Part shown: positions 11,196-23,730 of the stretch, piece after piece
Numbering within the stretch: the stretch's first letter is position 1
Layout of the letters: each line of letters opens with the position of its first letter
Origin: Stropharia rugosoannulata
Taxonomy: Eukaryota; Basidiomycota; Agaricomycetes; Agaricales; Strophariaceae
Assembly (NCBI GenBank): GCA_028532985.1
Contig: JANCIK010000012.1
Location: 1,674,001-1,738,000, forward strand
Length of the DNA: 64,000 nt
Reading direction: 5' to 3'
Notes under the pieces: model-generated
The model's input: only the letters and a program-made list of their open reading frames with translations
The model's database searches: none
What the model was told of the DNA's origin: nothing
Translations under genes and position numbers: made by a program

Positions 11196-13727
11196 CTACT
11201 TGCTCGAATACCCATTCCCATTCTCCTGGCTCAGACTCAGCGCCGCATCCGCCTTCTTCAAATCGCCCTCGCTAAGGCTCTTGAAAGCGCCTCCGCCCGG
11301 CGTGCTCGCGCCACTCATCACCGATCCAGATCTCGAGCGCACCTTCATCACCAGCGGGCTACAATTAATGGTCAGCACCATGCACCACAAAACCGAGTCG
11401 CAAATGAAACGAAACGGAACGCAAACGCGACCGCAAAAGAAAACGGAACGGAACGGGAACATACAAAGGATACGAGTCCTCTTCATCAATGCCCGAAGTC
11501 GGCCACGGCTGGCCACGATAATCGCTCGTGTTCAGCGCCTGCATCTACCACCCAACCAGTCAGCACTCCCAAACACAGTCAGAGGGAAGGAAGGAGACTC
11601 ACATCCTCCGTCAACGTCCCCATATCCCCCGGCGTCGCCATCCCACGAAGCTTCGGACTAGCAGGCATACTCCCAGGCGGCATCCTCACAACGCCCCCAA
11701 AATACTCTTCCCCATCACCAAAGCTCTCATCCCCCTCTTCCCCATCCGCACCATAAAACGCATCCGGGTACGCCCTCCTCAGCGACAACTGTCTTGCCTT
11801 ACTATACTCCACCCCAAGGTTCTTCCAATCCAAAAGCGGACTCAACCTCTCCACCCGATTCCTCTGGTTAATCCTCTGCCTCCGCGTCTTCTGCGTGAAC
11901 GCAAACATATTCTCCGTAAGCTGATTCACCGAGTCCTCGACCGACTGCATCCGCCTATCCACAATATAACACCCCTCGTCCTCCGGGCGCTCAATCAGAT
12001 CCTGCATGAAGCACCCAAAGCCCGACAGATTAGTAGTGATCGACGGGATGCCCATCACGGTGCACTCGGCCGGGGTATACCCCCACGGCTCATAATACGA
12101 CGGGAACACACCCAGATGACACCCCCTCACAAACTCTTCATAATCCAGGCCCAGAATCGGATTATTGCTATTCAAAAAATCAGGATGGAACACCACCTTG
12201 ACCCGATCATGGCTCGCATTGAACAGCTTAACGCGTCGAATCTGGTTAAGTATCGGGTCGTTCGAGTCGTCCGCCATATTATGCGTCACAACCGGCGGGA
12301 GGCTATTCCGCTTGAGCGCGAAAATCCGGCGTTTTAGGAGAACCTGGTCTTCCTCCGAGAGCAGGTCCTCGGGTGTGGGCATGAACTTTTCCTCGCCATG
12401 GAAGCGCGCGGCGTGGTCGAACAGCCTCGAGCCGATCCGGTTCTGGATCTCCGTGACGGTATCGCGGAGTTGCTTTGTGACCGCTTGGCCCTTGAGCGCC
12501 TCGATGGTATAGGAGTGCGTCGCAGCAGGCATGATGATAAATGCGACGACGGTGATGGTAGATCCGGCCTCTTGCAGCCGATAATTTAGACCTGGATAGT
12601 CTGAGCAGCATGAATGGCGACCAACAAGAGGGGGACGTACGAGCTAGCGATTCAATAAACATATCCACCCCTTTATTCCTGTACTCGTATCGTCCCGCGG
12701 TGAACATCTGATTTGTTGAATAGGGGTAAAGCTTAGAAGATAGGGACACTCACATATAGGGTATTGTTGAGGTCAAAGTCGTAGTGTCCATAGAAATGGC
12801 CGCGGATGAATTCATTGATTTTAGCCTTGCTGGTTGCATGGAGGTTCTGGAACTCGTGGATAGCCTGGAACTTGACGACATTGAGGCCGTTGGGGAGCAC
12901 GCCATCAGGCTTGCGCTTCAGGAGGTGCTCACTCTCGTATGCGGTGATGTGCGAGACGGTGGTAAAGACGTCGGCGCAGTGTGTAGCGGAGCGCTCAATG
13001 CAGTATCTGTGATAAATCCCCCTCTTCCCCGCCTCATGGTCGACATCGAAATACTGGAGGTTGTTGTAAAAGTCGACGGAGCCAGCGCAGAGATAACGTC
13101 CAAGGAGGGTAGCATGCGTCGTAAAAACGGTCGTCACATCAATGTGTCGTTTACGGCAAAGGGGAATAGCTAGCCCTGCCTGCCATTCATGGAAGTGGGC
13201 GATGACGGCAGTGTTGAGTTGGCGTGCGACGTACTGTGGAGAAGCGATTAGCTGGCGCGGTTAAATCAGGAAGGTGGGCCTCTGACATCACCGAGGAACC
13301 AGGCGACGAGATAGCCAAATACGATGGTCTCGTTCGTCTCGTGGTCGTTTGGGGGGCTGGGGATGCCGGCGAGGTTCCAGAGGTCGCCCTTCCACTCGTC
13401 GAGACGTGGGTATGCGCTGCCGGTGTCGAAGAGGAGTACGCGGGGGTTGCCCTCGATAAGCCAGCGGCCGTAGAGGGCCTTGATGCCCTGAGCGCGCATG
13501 GAAGCAAGGGACGCAGCCAGATGCTCGTCTGTGGGCTCCTCGGCCTCGACCTCCATGGGGGCGGTCTTGTAGGCGAGGGGCCCGATGAGGCAGTACCTGT
13601 CGCCAAACTCTGCGACGGTGACGGGGACCTTTGTCTTTATGACGGTGTAAATGCCGCCGACCTTGTTTGCTACCTCCCAAGCGCACTCGAAGAGGAGGGG
13701 GTTGTGGACGTCGCGCTTTGCGGCCAT
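11196..13727 (-). CDS. GSY1: Glycogen synthase (EC 2.4.1.11)
   Basis: Transfers glucose from UDP-glucose to the non-reducing end of glycogen in the cytosol. The six-exon model 13727-13287, 13233-12754, 12707-12641, 12591-11603, 11538-11465 and 11358-11196 gives 737 residues, the usual fungal length. The N-terminal domain has [20 protein letters not shown] (UDP-glucose binding), then [15 protein letters not shown] and [15 protein letters not shown]. The C-terminal domain has [16 protein letters not shown] and [19 protein letters not shown], which includes the conserved acceptor-side Glu region. A basic segment ([21 protein letters not shown]) follows, matching the glucose-6-phosphate-sensing arginine helix of eukaryotic enzymes. 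The Ser-rich tail ([11 protein letters not shown]) resembles the C-terminal phosphorylation region, so regulation by phosphorylation and G6P is inferred from the family. The start at 13727 begins [14 protein letters not shown]. Confidence 0.96.
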
Positions 13728-13918
13728 CGTGGTTTGGAGGAGAGGAGCAGTTGGATTTGGTATCGCTCTGCCATATCGGGCCGATTATGTATGACTGCAA
13801 CACATGACGTCAAATTGTCCGTGGGGAGTGCGGGGAATGTTCGGACTCTGTCTGATAAACTAATGTCCGAAATCCGCCGCCTCAAACGTGCTCAAAGAAA
13901 GGCGCCAAGAGGCCTGCT

Positions 13919-14982
13919 CTATCCCAACCATCCAATGAACAACCCACAGACCATGCTCGACGCCACATTCACCTAAATCCCATCAACCTCAATCCATCCG
14001 TTCAAAATCAGCACGTACCTGGTTATTACTCAACACATTCCATCCAGACACAACCGCGCCTCCCTGCGCGACCACAATCCCTTTGGCCTTGGAATACCGC
14101 GTCTCCTGCACCGTCGCACCAAGCACAGAGTCCACAAAGCTCCCAACCCCGCCCCCGACCATGCCCAGCACAACACACCCCACAACATCCCCTACCCCAC
14201 ACACCCCATTCTCAACCAGCAGGGTCACAGCCGCGAGCACCCCCACGATCCCTCCGCCCACCACAGACGCTACCGTGCCCCCGACCGACATCGCCCCGTT
14301 CGTCCCAGGCGGCACCGCCCTCAGCGTCGTCACTAGCCGCGGCCGCCCACGCGACAGTATCCCTAGCTCCGAAGCCAGCGTGTCGCCCAAACAGCACGCA
14401 TAATGCCTGTGCCCATCAGCGCCTCTCAAACGCAAAAAAGGGAGATCACATACCCTAAACCGACAAGAACCAGCGCACGGCTCCACCCCCGCCCAACCTC
14501 CGCATCCAGCGCGCACCATCCCCCACCGTACCCAACCGGCCCCTTGAGCCCAAGCACGTCCCGCCCAACATCCACGCCCACAACACGCGCAAGCGCAGCA
14601 TGCACACTCGCCGGCTCAAACGCCGCGTTCCACACAAAGCACGCCACGACCGCCGTAAAACTATTGCTCAGCACCTGCCAGCCGCTGCGGTACCCAGCAT
14701 CATGGTATCCCTCCTCCAGCTTCGCCTTTCTCTGCTTCCCATCTGCCCAATCCCCATCAACACATACCACAACCACCAAAGAACAATCCACTCACACTTC
14801 GTCGCCCGACTACCCGCAAGGTAGAACCCAATCAGCATAACCCCAAACACCCGCGTCCCGCCCGTCATCGACAAGAACCCCACCACGAACGCAGCAACCG
14901 CACCGCTCGGCGCAAGCGACTTTTTCCGCATCCCATGCACACTCAGCATCAGCGCAATCGCTACAGCAATCACCTTCTCCAT
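13919..14982 (-). CDS. TMEM19/DUF92 integral membrane protein
   Basis: The four-exon model 14982-14796, 14742-14454, 14406-14019 and 13972-13919 encodes 305 residues. The protein is strongly hydrophobic with about six membrane segments. Family landmarks appear in order: APSGAVAAFVVGFLSMTGG and FYLAGSRATK in exon 1, KQRKAKLEEGYHDAGYRSG and QVLSNS in exon 2, HYACCLGDTLASELG in exon 3, and Gly-rich stretches and LSNNQV before the short last exon (VNVASSMVCGLFIGWLG). Eukaryotic members are TMEM19-like proteins; the precise reaction is not established. The stop lies 192 bp from the glycogen synthase start, on the same strand, so this gene is the upstream neighbour. No link between the two functions is evident. 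Confidence 0.92.
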
Positions 14983-16197
14983 GGCCGTATGTATGTAAAG
15001 TAGCGCCGCCGACGACTCGAATCAAATCAATCCCAACAACGTGCGAATTTGATTACATACGCACTTGAATGTCGTACTACTGTAATTGATGTGACCATAT
15101 CGCTACACGCCAAATCAACGAGTTTAAGTCTGAATAGAATCCTTTATGTGTATATACACATTTTCCCCCTCGATGCATTTTCAGATGAGGCATTTCACCA
15201 ACATGTTGCTAAATGTACACTGGAGAGATATCGCACTAAACACGCCCCATGGCCCATTTATGACACAATCCTCCACTACCAAACGCCACCGGGCTAAGTA
15301 GCAGCATTCTTCACCGGGTCTCAGTACATCCACCTCGAAGTATGGGCCCTCTACACAAGAAAAGGTAAAAACAGCCCACTCCACTCCACCCAACCATCCA
15401 AGTCAGAGTCACCTCTCAACACGCCGACCGAATCAAAAAATTACAAATACTTCAATGCCCTACTTGTGCCCTACGTCCAACGACGAAGACTTTTAAATTC
15501 CGTACTCAACACCAAAATTCCAGCGCCCAACTCTTAGACTATTCTACAGAAACCCAGGCCGTCGATCACGAATACAAATACTGCCCTCATCTGATCAATC
15601 ATCAAACTAGCTTTGGCCTGGTTATCGTATCATCAGCCTGATGCTCATACAGACGAAGACGATGAAGACATCAGTTATTTTCATCTAAAAGAGGTGCTCA
15701 GCCAATGAAAGAAAATTGGGTGTGCAATCCGAGGACTTGTCGTCGTCCAAGCTACTTCCGATCTGACAAATGAAATTGCGGCTGATTTCAGAAGGATTGT
15801 TGACTACGTCGAAATCATACCTGAGCCTAAAAGACTATAGTTCATCTGACATCGTCTTTTGTAAAGAAATGTAAGTAGGGTATGCGCTATGTTATGCCTC
15901 TTAAAATTATACATATAGCATTGACAGGCAGTCTAAGTACATATACTTATGTGCTGTTAATCTTGGAGACATTGATATCAAATACACCAAGGACTTGGCA
16001 GAGCTATTTGAATCGTACCCTCAGGCCTAGCTGGATAAATGAACTAACCCTTCAAACTCTGACAATTACATGTCAACCCGTCACGACAAGTGGAAACACT
16101 TCGAACCTCAACATTTCAACGACCACAATATTTCAATGACCGACGTCAAACATCTACGAGAAAAAAAAAATCTTATTGCGTACATCCAGGCGGGTAT
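14983..16197. other. Intergenic region; contains an F-box relic
   Basis: No intact gene is visible here. The only coding-like signal is the F-box-family tail at 15667-15840 on the plus strand. The rest is AT-rich upstream sequence of the TMEM19-like gene and 3' flank of SEC13. Confidence 0.6.
15667..15840 (+). pseudogene. Relic of an F-box/LRR-like gene, C-terminal end only
   Basis: One frame of 58 codons reads as the end of the local F-box family. FHLKEVLSQ is followed by an in-frame TGA, then KKIGCAIRGLVVVQ and ADFRRIVDYVEIIPEPKRL and a final stop. The same tail pattern (VLSQRK, IRGLV, ADLRRIVEFVDII) occurs in the relic at 18023-18369, and a looser version ends the copy at 19016. The TGA replaces the Arg seen in the neighbouring relic. 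I find no matching F-box start upstream. Confidence 0.6.
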
Positions 16198-17485
16198 CTA
16201 GCCATTCATATCGCTGATACACTCCCACACACCCTTCAAGTTTTCCTTCCACAGCGTCACCTTTCCATCGCCACAACTCACCGCAAGCAGGTTACCCGCC
16301 AGACTCCACGACACGCGCCAAACAACATCGGGGAACTTGCCCGCGGGCGACGACGCGCCAGTGGGCGCAACGATAGTCGACGAGGGGTCGAGCGCCGTCT
16401 TGACCCACGGGCTATTCGGCGCGTCCTTCGTCCAGATGAGGACAGTACGGTCCTGGGACGCAGTGGCAATGTAGCTGCGCGGGAGGCCAATATTCGGTGC
16501 CCACGCGACGTCGCGGACCCAGTCGGTGTGGCCCTCGAGGGTCTCCTCCTCGACCCATGCCTGCGTGTCCTCGCGGTACCCCCAGATCTTGACCAAATTG
16601 TCGCACCCCGCGCTCGCAAAGCGCTTGACGGAGAAGGGGGACGCAGGGGGCTGGCCTGGGGCCGCGGGCGCCTGCTGGGGCGTGATGAGCGAACCAGGGA
16701 CAACAGCGGGTGCCCATGAAACGGCATTGCACCCGATCGCGTGTGCCGTGAAGATGTCAGCGTCCCACTGGCCGTCGTCTACGCAGGGCGGTGAGTATAG
16801 TTCCCGGGAACCGCACAGGCGCGCAAGAACACGTACTTTTAAAGGTCAGCACGGAGACCTTGCCGTCGGAAGATGCACACGCCAGGATAGCACCGAGCTC
16901 ATGAGGAGCCCAGGATACAGAGTTTACTACTCCACGTCATCCTCCACCCACTCATAAACCACAAAAGAGGACGCACCAGAGGCAGTATGCAGGGTATGTT
17001 CTTTGATTTTAATCCAGCCGCCCGCGGCATTCCCCTGCGCCTGCTGCTCCTTCCAGATCAGCACCTTGCCGTCGTACGAGCACGATGCGAGAATATGTCC
17101 ATATTTCGGATGTGCCCAGGCGACCTGCCAGACAGGGCCCGTATGCCTAACGAGATGCAAGGATTAACGCGGACTGGAGCAGCGCGGGCGTGCTGAGCGT
17201 ACCCTTTAAGCGTATGTCCCGGGGTCGAGCGTGTCTCGCCTTCCACGACATCAAAGACCTTGACCATGCGATCCGAAGAGCACGTAGCCAGCCGCTTCCC
17301 GTAGTAGTCCAACTGGGCGTCATGCTGTTGAGATAGTTAGCGCGGTAAGGGGCGGCGGAGGGCGCTAGATAATCACAATCATGTCTTCATGAGCCGTCTC
17401 TATCGGCACCGAGTCCGAAACTGTTGAGGAAGCCTGTATTTGGCGTTAACAGAAGCATAAAGCAGAAATTCGGGAGACTCGCCAT
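16198..17485 (-). CDS. SEC13: SEC13, WD40 protein of the COPII coat and nuclear pore
   Basis: Sec13 pairs with Sec31 in the outer COPII coat and with Nup145C/Nup96 in the nuclear pore Y-complex. The model 17485-17479 (tiny first exon), 17420-17377, 17324-17203, 17146-16977, 16926-16837 and 16778-16198 gives 337 residues. It opens with [12 protein letters not shown] then [19 protein letters not shown], the diagnostic Sec13 N-terminus, followed by six WD blades ([91 protein letters not shown]) and [16 protein letters not shown] near the end. The first exon (ATGGCGA) and its weak donor are the least certain part. An Ala/Pro-rich insert lies between blades, as in other basidiomycetes. Confidence 0.95.
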
Positions 17486-17689
17486 GGTGTATAAGAATGA
17501 GTTGCAAGCCCGCTGCACTTGCCCGTCGACGTGGAGTCACTCCGTCACTCATCACGTGGCAGTCACATTTCCTCTTTGGGAACGAGCGTCTATCCAGAAC
17601 GTCTGGAACAAAACGGTCCAGTTGATACTTGATTCGGTCTTCAGGCTGCATGGCTTCGACAGAGTAGCACCGTCAGCATCATGTTAGCG

Positions 17690-19015
17690 GTGAGTGACTC
17701 ATAGCTTAGAGAGGCAATGGAGAGCTTGTGGAGGGCTTGCAGGACTCTTGATGTTAATTCGACCCTAACTCGACCCGAACTTCGACTTCAACTTGGAAAC
17801 CAAAGTAAACGGTGCTGGTAGATTTTGATAATTTGATACAAGTACTTACACTGTCGGTTTATCATGCATCCATTGAGCGGCGCAAACTTGACAGTCACCT
17901 GCGCTCTTGAAACAGCAATTCACATTGTTTAGGTCTTGAAAGATGTATGTATACACTTACACTTTACATAAGATTGAACTAGGACTTACAGAGTACAGTT
18001 TCTGACCAAAAAAAAAGGAATACTAGTAATTATGAGGCAAATGTATAATGTCGACAAATTCAACGATCCTTCGGAGATCAGCCACATTTTCATATGTCAT
18101 ATCATGTTTGCCATGGATGACAAGTCCCCGGATTCCACCCAGACTCCTTTCGTTGGCTGAGCACGTCTTGTACAAGGTCGAATGCAAGTCGAATAAAAAA
18201 CAATTGAGGTTGTGGCAGCAACAACGGCGTTGTGTTGAGCGATTTCCCGTTGGAGTAACTCTTTGGAAAATTCCACTTTACGTGCTAGCAGTGCTTGGTT
18301 CGAGATCTGATGACGAGTGAAGCCAGAGGAAGAAATCACTCGGAAGTGGTTGGAACCTAATCTTGTCATTATTCACTATTCAAGAGCCCCGGGAATCAAG
18401 ACTGCCTCGCGTGGTTGCACGCAGCAATGCGAACTTTTGACCTTTTACATAGGCCGAATTTTATTACCACCTTTTACAACTGTCTTAGTGCAATCTTAGC
18501 GCATTGTCTTTTGGAAAGCCTCCTCGCCCCAATATCATAAAGTATACTCTCAGATAGGTGGTGACCAAGTAGAAATGTGGCCTTTGTATATTTAATTCTG
18601 TACACTAGTGCATTATCACAACATTATCAATGTATTGCTTATTTGCAGTGCCTCATACTCCGAGAAAAATCAACCAAGAATGGGACCGTCTACAAGGGGT
18701 GCTTATGACCAGGATCGGGGTAAGACTTTAAAGATATGCCAGGGTGTATGCGCGGTACGAAAGGAGTAAGAAATAGGTATGACAGAGATTGAAGCACAAG
18801 TGAACAATTACTACTAGTGGGAAGGTGATGACAGAATAATGGAATATTTCATGTTAGTACGGCACCATTCAAAGATCTATGTAGTAGAGGGGGATTGATG
18901 TTGAAGTTAATATCCGCCTTCATCTTTGCATCATCCACAAGTTTGAAGTCTGCAAAATCAGGATTACTACCTGTGCCATTATCTTGTAAAAAACGGGCTC
19001 ACCATATTGGTTCTT
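17690..19015. other. Intergenic region holding an F-box relic
   Basis: Apart from the decayed F-box fragment at 18023-18369, I see no supported gene in this stretch. It is AT-rich with only short random frames. Confidence 0.55.
18023..18369 (-). pseudogene. F-box/LRR-like relic with large internal deletion
   Basis: The beginning reads ELLQREIAQHNAVVAA, matching the opening of the intact F-box gene at 26600 (ALQREIAEHDAVIAA). About 60 bases later the sequence switches to the C-terminal end of the family: DVLSQRKESG, then after a frame change IRGLVIHGKHD and VADLRRIVEFVDIIHLP and a stop at 18023. Nearly the whole F-box and repeat region (over 1 kb) is missing. This is a deletion relic, not a small gene. 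Confidence 0.65.
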
Positions 19016-20487
19016 TTAGAAGCCTGTCAAAAAAATACCTTTATGCAAGACTTTGACTTGTTCAGCAATCTTTCGGAGGTTAGTCAGAATTTCATCCGTC
19101 AGATAGGGATTGGCCTCAAGGTAAATTTCTGCGATTCCAAAACCAAATTGCTTACGTCGTTGGAGTGCGTGCTGTAGAATATCGAAGTTGATATAAGGTC
19201 CGTTTTCCTCTTCCCCAGAGCGGTTGTCCGAGAACAAATATAGCCTGACAAGGTTCGGGAACAAGAACACCCTTTTACCTCCAACGTTCATCTCGGTATA
19301 TAGTGCATTTATAAGTTGCTCGTTTATCCCTTTAGAAAAGCCAACAAACACGATGGCGCTAGCGGTGTCGAGACAGAATCCTGCACTGAGGAAGTGGGTG
19401 AAGACAGACTTTCTGCCTTCTCTCTCTACTAAGAGCTTGAGACATATACGTACATCCAACCGGAGCATCAACGTAATGATTATACTGCCTTGGCCACTCA
19501 TGGAAAAGGCGACAGCGCTATACGTCGTATTGTGGGGATACAATCCTGAAATAGCTGTGAAGAAAGATATTACCGCTCTGCTGCTATCATTGCTTCCAGA
19601 GTTGTAACCGAAGATACTGAGCTGAGCTTTCGCCGGCACAACGATGGATCGGGGGACATAGTCGTCCACTTCGAAATATACATCAAGCATGAATAGCCCC
19701 TCAAGCGCCACCAAGTTGCCAAGCACTTTATCCAACTGGTTTAGTTTTGGGGAAGAGCGGTCGTGCCAATTTAGGTTCTGCAGCGTGAGCGCCCTAAGTG
19801 CGGAATGGTTAAACAAGTCCCAATTGAGTCGACAATACGAGATTTTGAGTTCACGCAGCTCTTTGGTCTTGATGAAGAATGCATCTGGAAGGTCTATTCC
19901 TTTGTTGGATTGTCCAATAACGTAGAGCGTTTCAAGGTTCCAATGGCGCACTGGAATGGTATTGAGAACAGAAAAGTCTTCATTACCTGTAGAACACTGA
20001 AAGATGCTTAGTTTCTTGATTCGAGAGGCGTGGCGGTTGATTTCCTTGATGGTCAGATGAATCGGTCCACCTTCCTCTCTTCTTGCGTAGAGGGATACGT
20101 CCAGGCGAACCCGCCGGGACCTCACAAGAAATGCTGCTAGCCCAGCGGCATATGCCATAGATAGGCAGTATTTATTGCTACATCTCTCTGGCAGTGCTTG
20201 CAGGCGTGGCTGACTACAATCCATGATGGCACACGGTCCATGACGACCGAGGGTAGTACCAAGTACTTGTCCGCCTCAGTATTATCAGACAGGTTTTTGA
20301 CAAAACAGGATATCTTTTACAATATGTCAAAAGGCAATGCTGAAATAGGCGAGAGTAGCCTAAGTTTCTCGAGTTTTTCGAGAGCGGCTGACAGGGCGGC
20401 CTGGTGTTGATCGATAATTGCTTTACGGAAAGCGATTTCTCGCTGTAGTGTACGCACGCCTTCTGCCGTGAAGTTATCGGGGAACAT
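19016..20487 (-). pseudogene. F-box/LRR-like gene, disabled by a stop and a frameshift
   Basis: From the ATG at 20487 the frame reads MFPDNFTAEGVRTLQREIAF, a Leu/Lys coiled segment, then the F-box core LSPISALPFDIL. It hits TAA near 20318, where the same frame continues sensibly (KISCFVKNLSDNTEADK, then VPSWIVVSHACKH and TAYLWHMPLG). Directly after that, near 20145, a single-base shift is needed to enter the long frame that carries AAFLVRSRRVRLDVSLY and about 370 residues of Leu-rich repeats to the stop at 19016. One nonsense codon plus one frameshift in otherwise good sequence indicates a young pseudogene. The downstream 402-residue frame alone would lack the F-box. An assembly error is possible but would have to explain both lesions. 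Confidence 0.75.
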
Positions 20488-20909
20488 GTTTTAGAAACGT
20501 GAAAGAGGATGATAATAAGCAAGTAATGTGGCGAAGAGAAGCACAATTAAATAGCATTTGATTCAATATAAGGAGGCTTTCAGTATACAAACATCAACAA
20601 GTTTTTATCGATATCTTTGATCAAACTCCAATCCAACTTATTTTTAAAGGATACTATGGTCGGTAAAGGTCGGTAGAATTTTTCTCTGAGCAACAGAAGC
20701 AACAGAGTCTCTACGTAGTGGTCCTGAAGGAAAGGGGCCGATTGACATCGCACTAATCTAAAAGTACATCAAGATAGGATAGATAAAATATTCTTCCATC
20801 ATGTTTAATGCCTACATCAAGCTTACATCATACACACCAAGTACACGCATCCGGAACGGCACAATCCACCTACATACTACGTACAGTACAGAAATCTGTT
20901 GTACGGCCG

Positions 20910-22846
20910 CTACTGCGTCCAATCAACGCGCGAGCTCGAAACCCGGCTGCGCTCAACGGAGTGGAGCACGGCGCTCAGACTGCGGTCCGTGTCGTCCAAG
21001 TCGAGGTCGTCCGCGTCAACGTCCGCGCTGTCCGCCAAGTGGGATGCCGCCAGGGGCGGCATGGGCATGACGGGCGTGACCTTCGTCATGGGCACGTTCA
21101 TGTTCACGTTCGGTATACCGTGGTGGCTGCCGTGCCCATGGGCATACGCGTCGTTGTGGTCGTGCTCAAAGTACCCCGTGTCGTCGTTATGGTCGTGCAA
21201 CGCATACGACAACGCCGAGTGCCGTGCCCAGCGCTGCCGCTGAATGAGCATGATCACACGCGTGCAGAAGATCGAGTGCAGAACATGCTGCGTTCTAGGA
21301 TGCCGTCAGTACTTTCCGATTGACGCTTGATGGGAGACGCACACTGCGAAATATCCTTTGTACCGTGGTTCCTGGAGTACGATGCATCAGCTCATACGCG
21401 CAATAAAAAATGGTGAAGGCCCACCTCGACGACGAACGGGATAACGATATTCGCCACTGTTATGACTACAATCCGTTCAGGATCAGATACTCAGATACGC
21501 GCCACAGCTTCAAACATCACGCACTTAATAGATAGATGTAAAATAGTAGGCCTAATAAATAGTGAGATGAGTTGATAAGCCAAGAGTCTAAGCAAGTGGG
21601 ATATATACCGTATCCATAAACGCGGGATACCCAGGAGTACCGGGAGACAGAGCGGACTACAGGGGATGAACACATTGCGATGAGTGAGAGGTTAGACGGC
21701 GGTGCTTACAGTGATCGAAGCCGCGCATGATGGTAAGACAGACAACGGCTAAGCAATGCGGTGATTCCATCAGTACGCGTCTACTACTTGCAAAAAGTTG
21801 CTACATACACGTTTCAGAGAAGGCCACCGCGATGTAAGGAATAACGATCACTTTTCCTGACTCTTTGACCTTACAGCCAACGCCTCCCTCGGGGGGCCAT
21901 TCAACTGTTAAAAGTTGAGCTGGGCGTCCGGCTCACACGACTGGGGAGGGGAACGCACATTTGAATGAATGGTTCTCGAGGATGATGCCAGCGGTGGTAA
22001 TTCCAGAAGTGATCTGCCATTTAGTGCTCATCATTGAGGCCAGCAGGTTTTTGTACATGTAAAAATGAGACGCACCACGGTGAGCACGAGGAGAACATAT
22101 AGTATGCTCCGTCTATGTCCCCAGATAGCGTAAGTCCGCAGGGAGATGACGACTGAATACAGGATGAGGGGCAGGTTATACGATGGGCACACATTAAATG
22201 GCAATGTGGAATTGACATACGCTCCGAAACAAATAAACCGACTGCGACCATCCCTATTAGAGCAGTGGTTACGGGGTACCCTCACGCACGACTAAGAAGG
22301 CAGCGCTTACACAGCATAACACGGTAGTATATGTCGCATAGCTGGAAACACTTGAGCAAGACCACAAAGACGGTAACACTGCGGCGCACCTGGGGGTTGA
22401 TCCCATCGGTAAATTGCACTAAAACGCCATTAGCACTGGACGCGACACGCGTGGCTGCAGATGACTTACCATGTAGTGCGAGGATTGTGTGAATGAATGG
22501 GAGATATCGGTTTGCTATGAACAAGAATGTCCCCAGCGTCCATGGTTGCAGCCAGATGAAGTTAATCTTGGGGAAGAGTAAATCTTACATTTAGATGAAA
22601 TACGATGAGAAAGAACAGTACCTCGTCATCCATAGTGCTGAGGACCTCCCATAGCTAGATTTGTTCAATCAGCTTCCGGCCCACAGCCGGGCGCGACGGA
22701 CAAGGCAGGGCGTACCAATATTGTCGCCGTAGTAACGATAACATGGGACCCCACAATGAATTCCTGGTTCTGCAAGTCCACCCTGCGTCAGTGCGTGCCA
22801 GGTATACTCAAACGAGCAGGGAGCAGGAACGTACATAAAAATACAT
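20910..22846 (-). CDS. DUF6533-family membrane protein, His-rich tail
   Basis: This is a many-exon gene. The start is tentatively the ATG at 22846 (MYFY), spliced to a piece ending VIVTTATIL, then LWEVLSTMDDE, then INFIWLQPWTLGTFLFIANRYLP. The pattern of a membrane helix, TMDDE, W..PW.LG, N-RYLP is the signature of the basidiomycete DUF6533 family of multi-spanning membrane proteins. Later exons give further helices (VFVVLLKCFQLCDIYYRVML, ISLRTYAIWGHRRSILYVLLVLTV). The last exon (from about 21257 to 20910) is cytosolic-looking and rich in His, Asp and Asn (HDHNDDTGYFEHDHND), then acidic. Function is unknown for the family. Splice sites in the 21.3-22.0 kb part are not resolved, so residue count is not given. 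Confidence 0.75.
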
Positions 22847-23730
22847 TCCACTCCAGTCTGAAGGGTCTGCGATGCTCTCCGTTAGCGCGATGCCTTCTCT
22901 AAAAGCACGATACGGGACTCACCCCTGTCCCACGGCTAGACTGAAGTCAGCGACAGAACGAGCGGGCAGACAACGAAGCGAAAGAAGATGGTGATCAGAA
23001 GCAAGGAGCGTGCGTGCGTGCGCCGTCGACGCGGGCGGGCGGGGCGGCGACAACCGCGGCGGGTCGGGAAGGTCGATGGGGACGACAGACACGGCGGCGC
23101 GGAGAGAAGGGGGAATGGCCAGCAGCACCCCGCGCTCTTTTGAGGGAATTAGGCAATTTTGAAATTGGCCCGGCGCTGGAGCACATGGCGCGGGGGTGCG
23201 CCTGCAAGCGGCTATTGCACGTAGGCGATGCGGGACTTGGAGGACCGCCGGATGCAGTGTCACGCGCTTGCCCTCGCGCGCGGCGCTCGGCGACGGTTGG
23301 CGACGGCCTCGTATGTATTCATCGCAACTTGACGCCAGGGCGCTGGTGCAGAGTCAGTTCAAAAGTTTCACTAGAGAAAGGTTATATGTATCAGTGATAA
23401 TTTTTTTCTGAAGGACCCCGCCAACTTCTAAGTAGTTGATTTAGGGGTAGTTGTTTTATTTGGCAATATGGAGTTATAGGTATTGGGGTAGACCTTTGGG
23501 ACTTTTGGAATGGGCCTCGTTCATAGCCTTAGACTAGAGGAGACTAGAGGTAGTCATCATTATTCTGTCAATTATGTATACAATATACTGTAGATTTTTT
23601 CCTATACCGGAAGCCGCTGAATTTCGTCGTGTATTGAGAACCCTAGTCGCCGTTGCGTTTTTGTTGCTTTTCGTCCCCCAGTTTGCCTGAAGTTTATAAG
23701 TCCAAGCTTAAGCTCAAGAAATGTAAGAAC
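22847..23730. other. Intergenic region with GC-rich block
   Basis: A GC-rich tract at about 22990-23310 gives open frames on both strands with Arg/Pro/Ala-rich translations. That is expected from composition, and I do not call a gene. The remainder is AT-rich 3' flank of the glycosyltransferase. Confidence 0.5.

Noticed and set aside
11528..12337. Plus-strand 269-codon frame opposite glycogen synthase
   Set aside because: Antisense shadow of a firmly identified gene; Arg/Pro/His-rich translation typical of a reverse frame.
13224..13976. Plus-strand 250-codon frame opposite glycogen synthase exon 1
   Set aside because: Antisense of conserved exon 1 and flank; no family signal.
22919..23397. 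Arg/Pro/Ala-rich frames on both strands in the GC-rich block
   Set aside because: Long frames are expected from the high GC content, and neither strand shows splice sites or conserved motifs.
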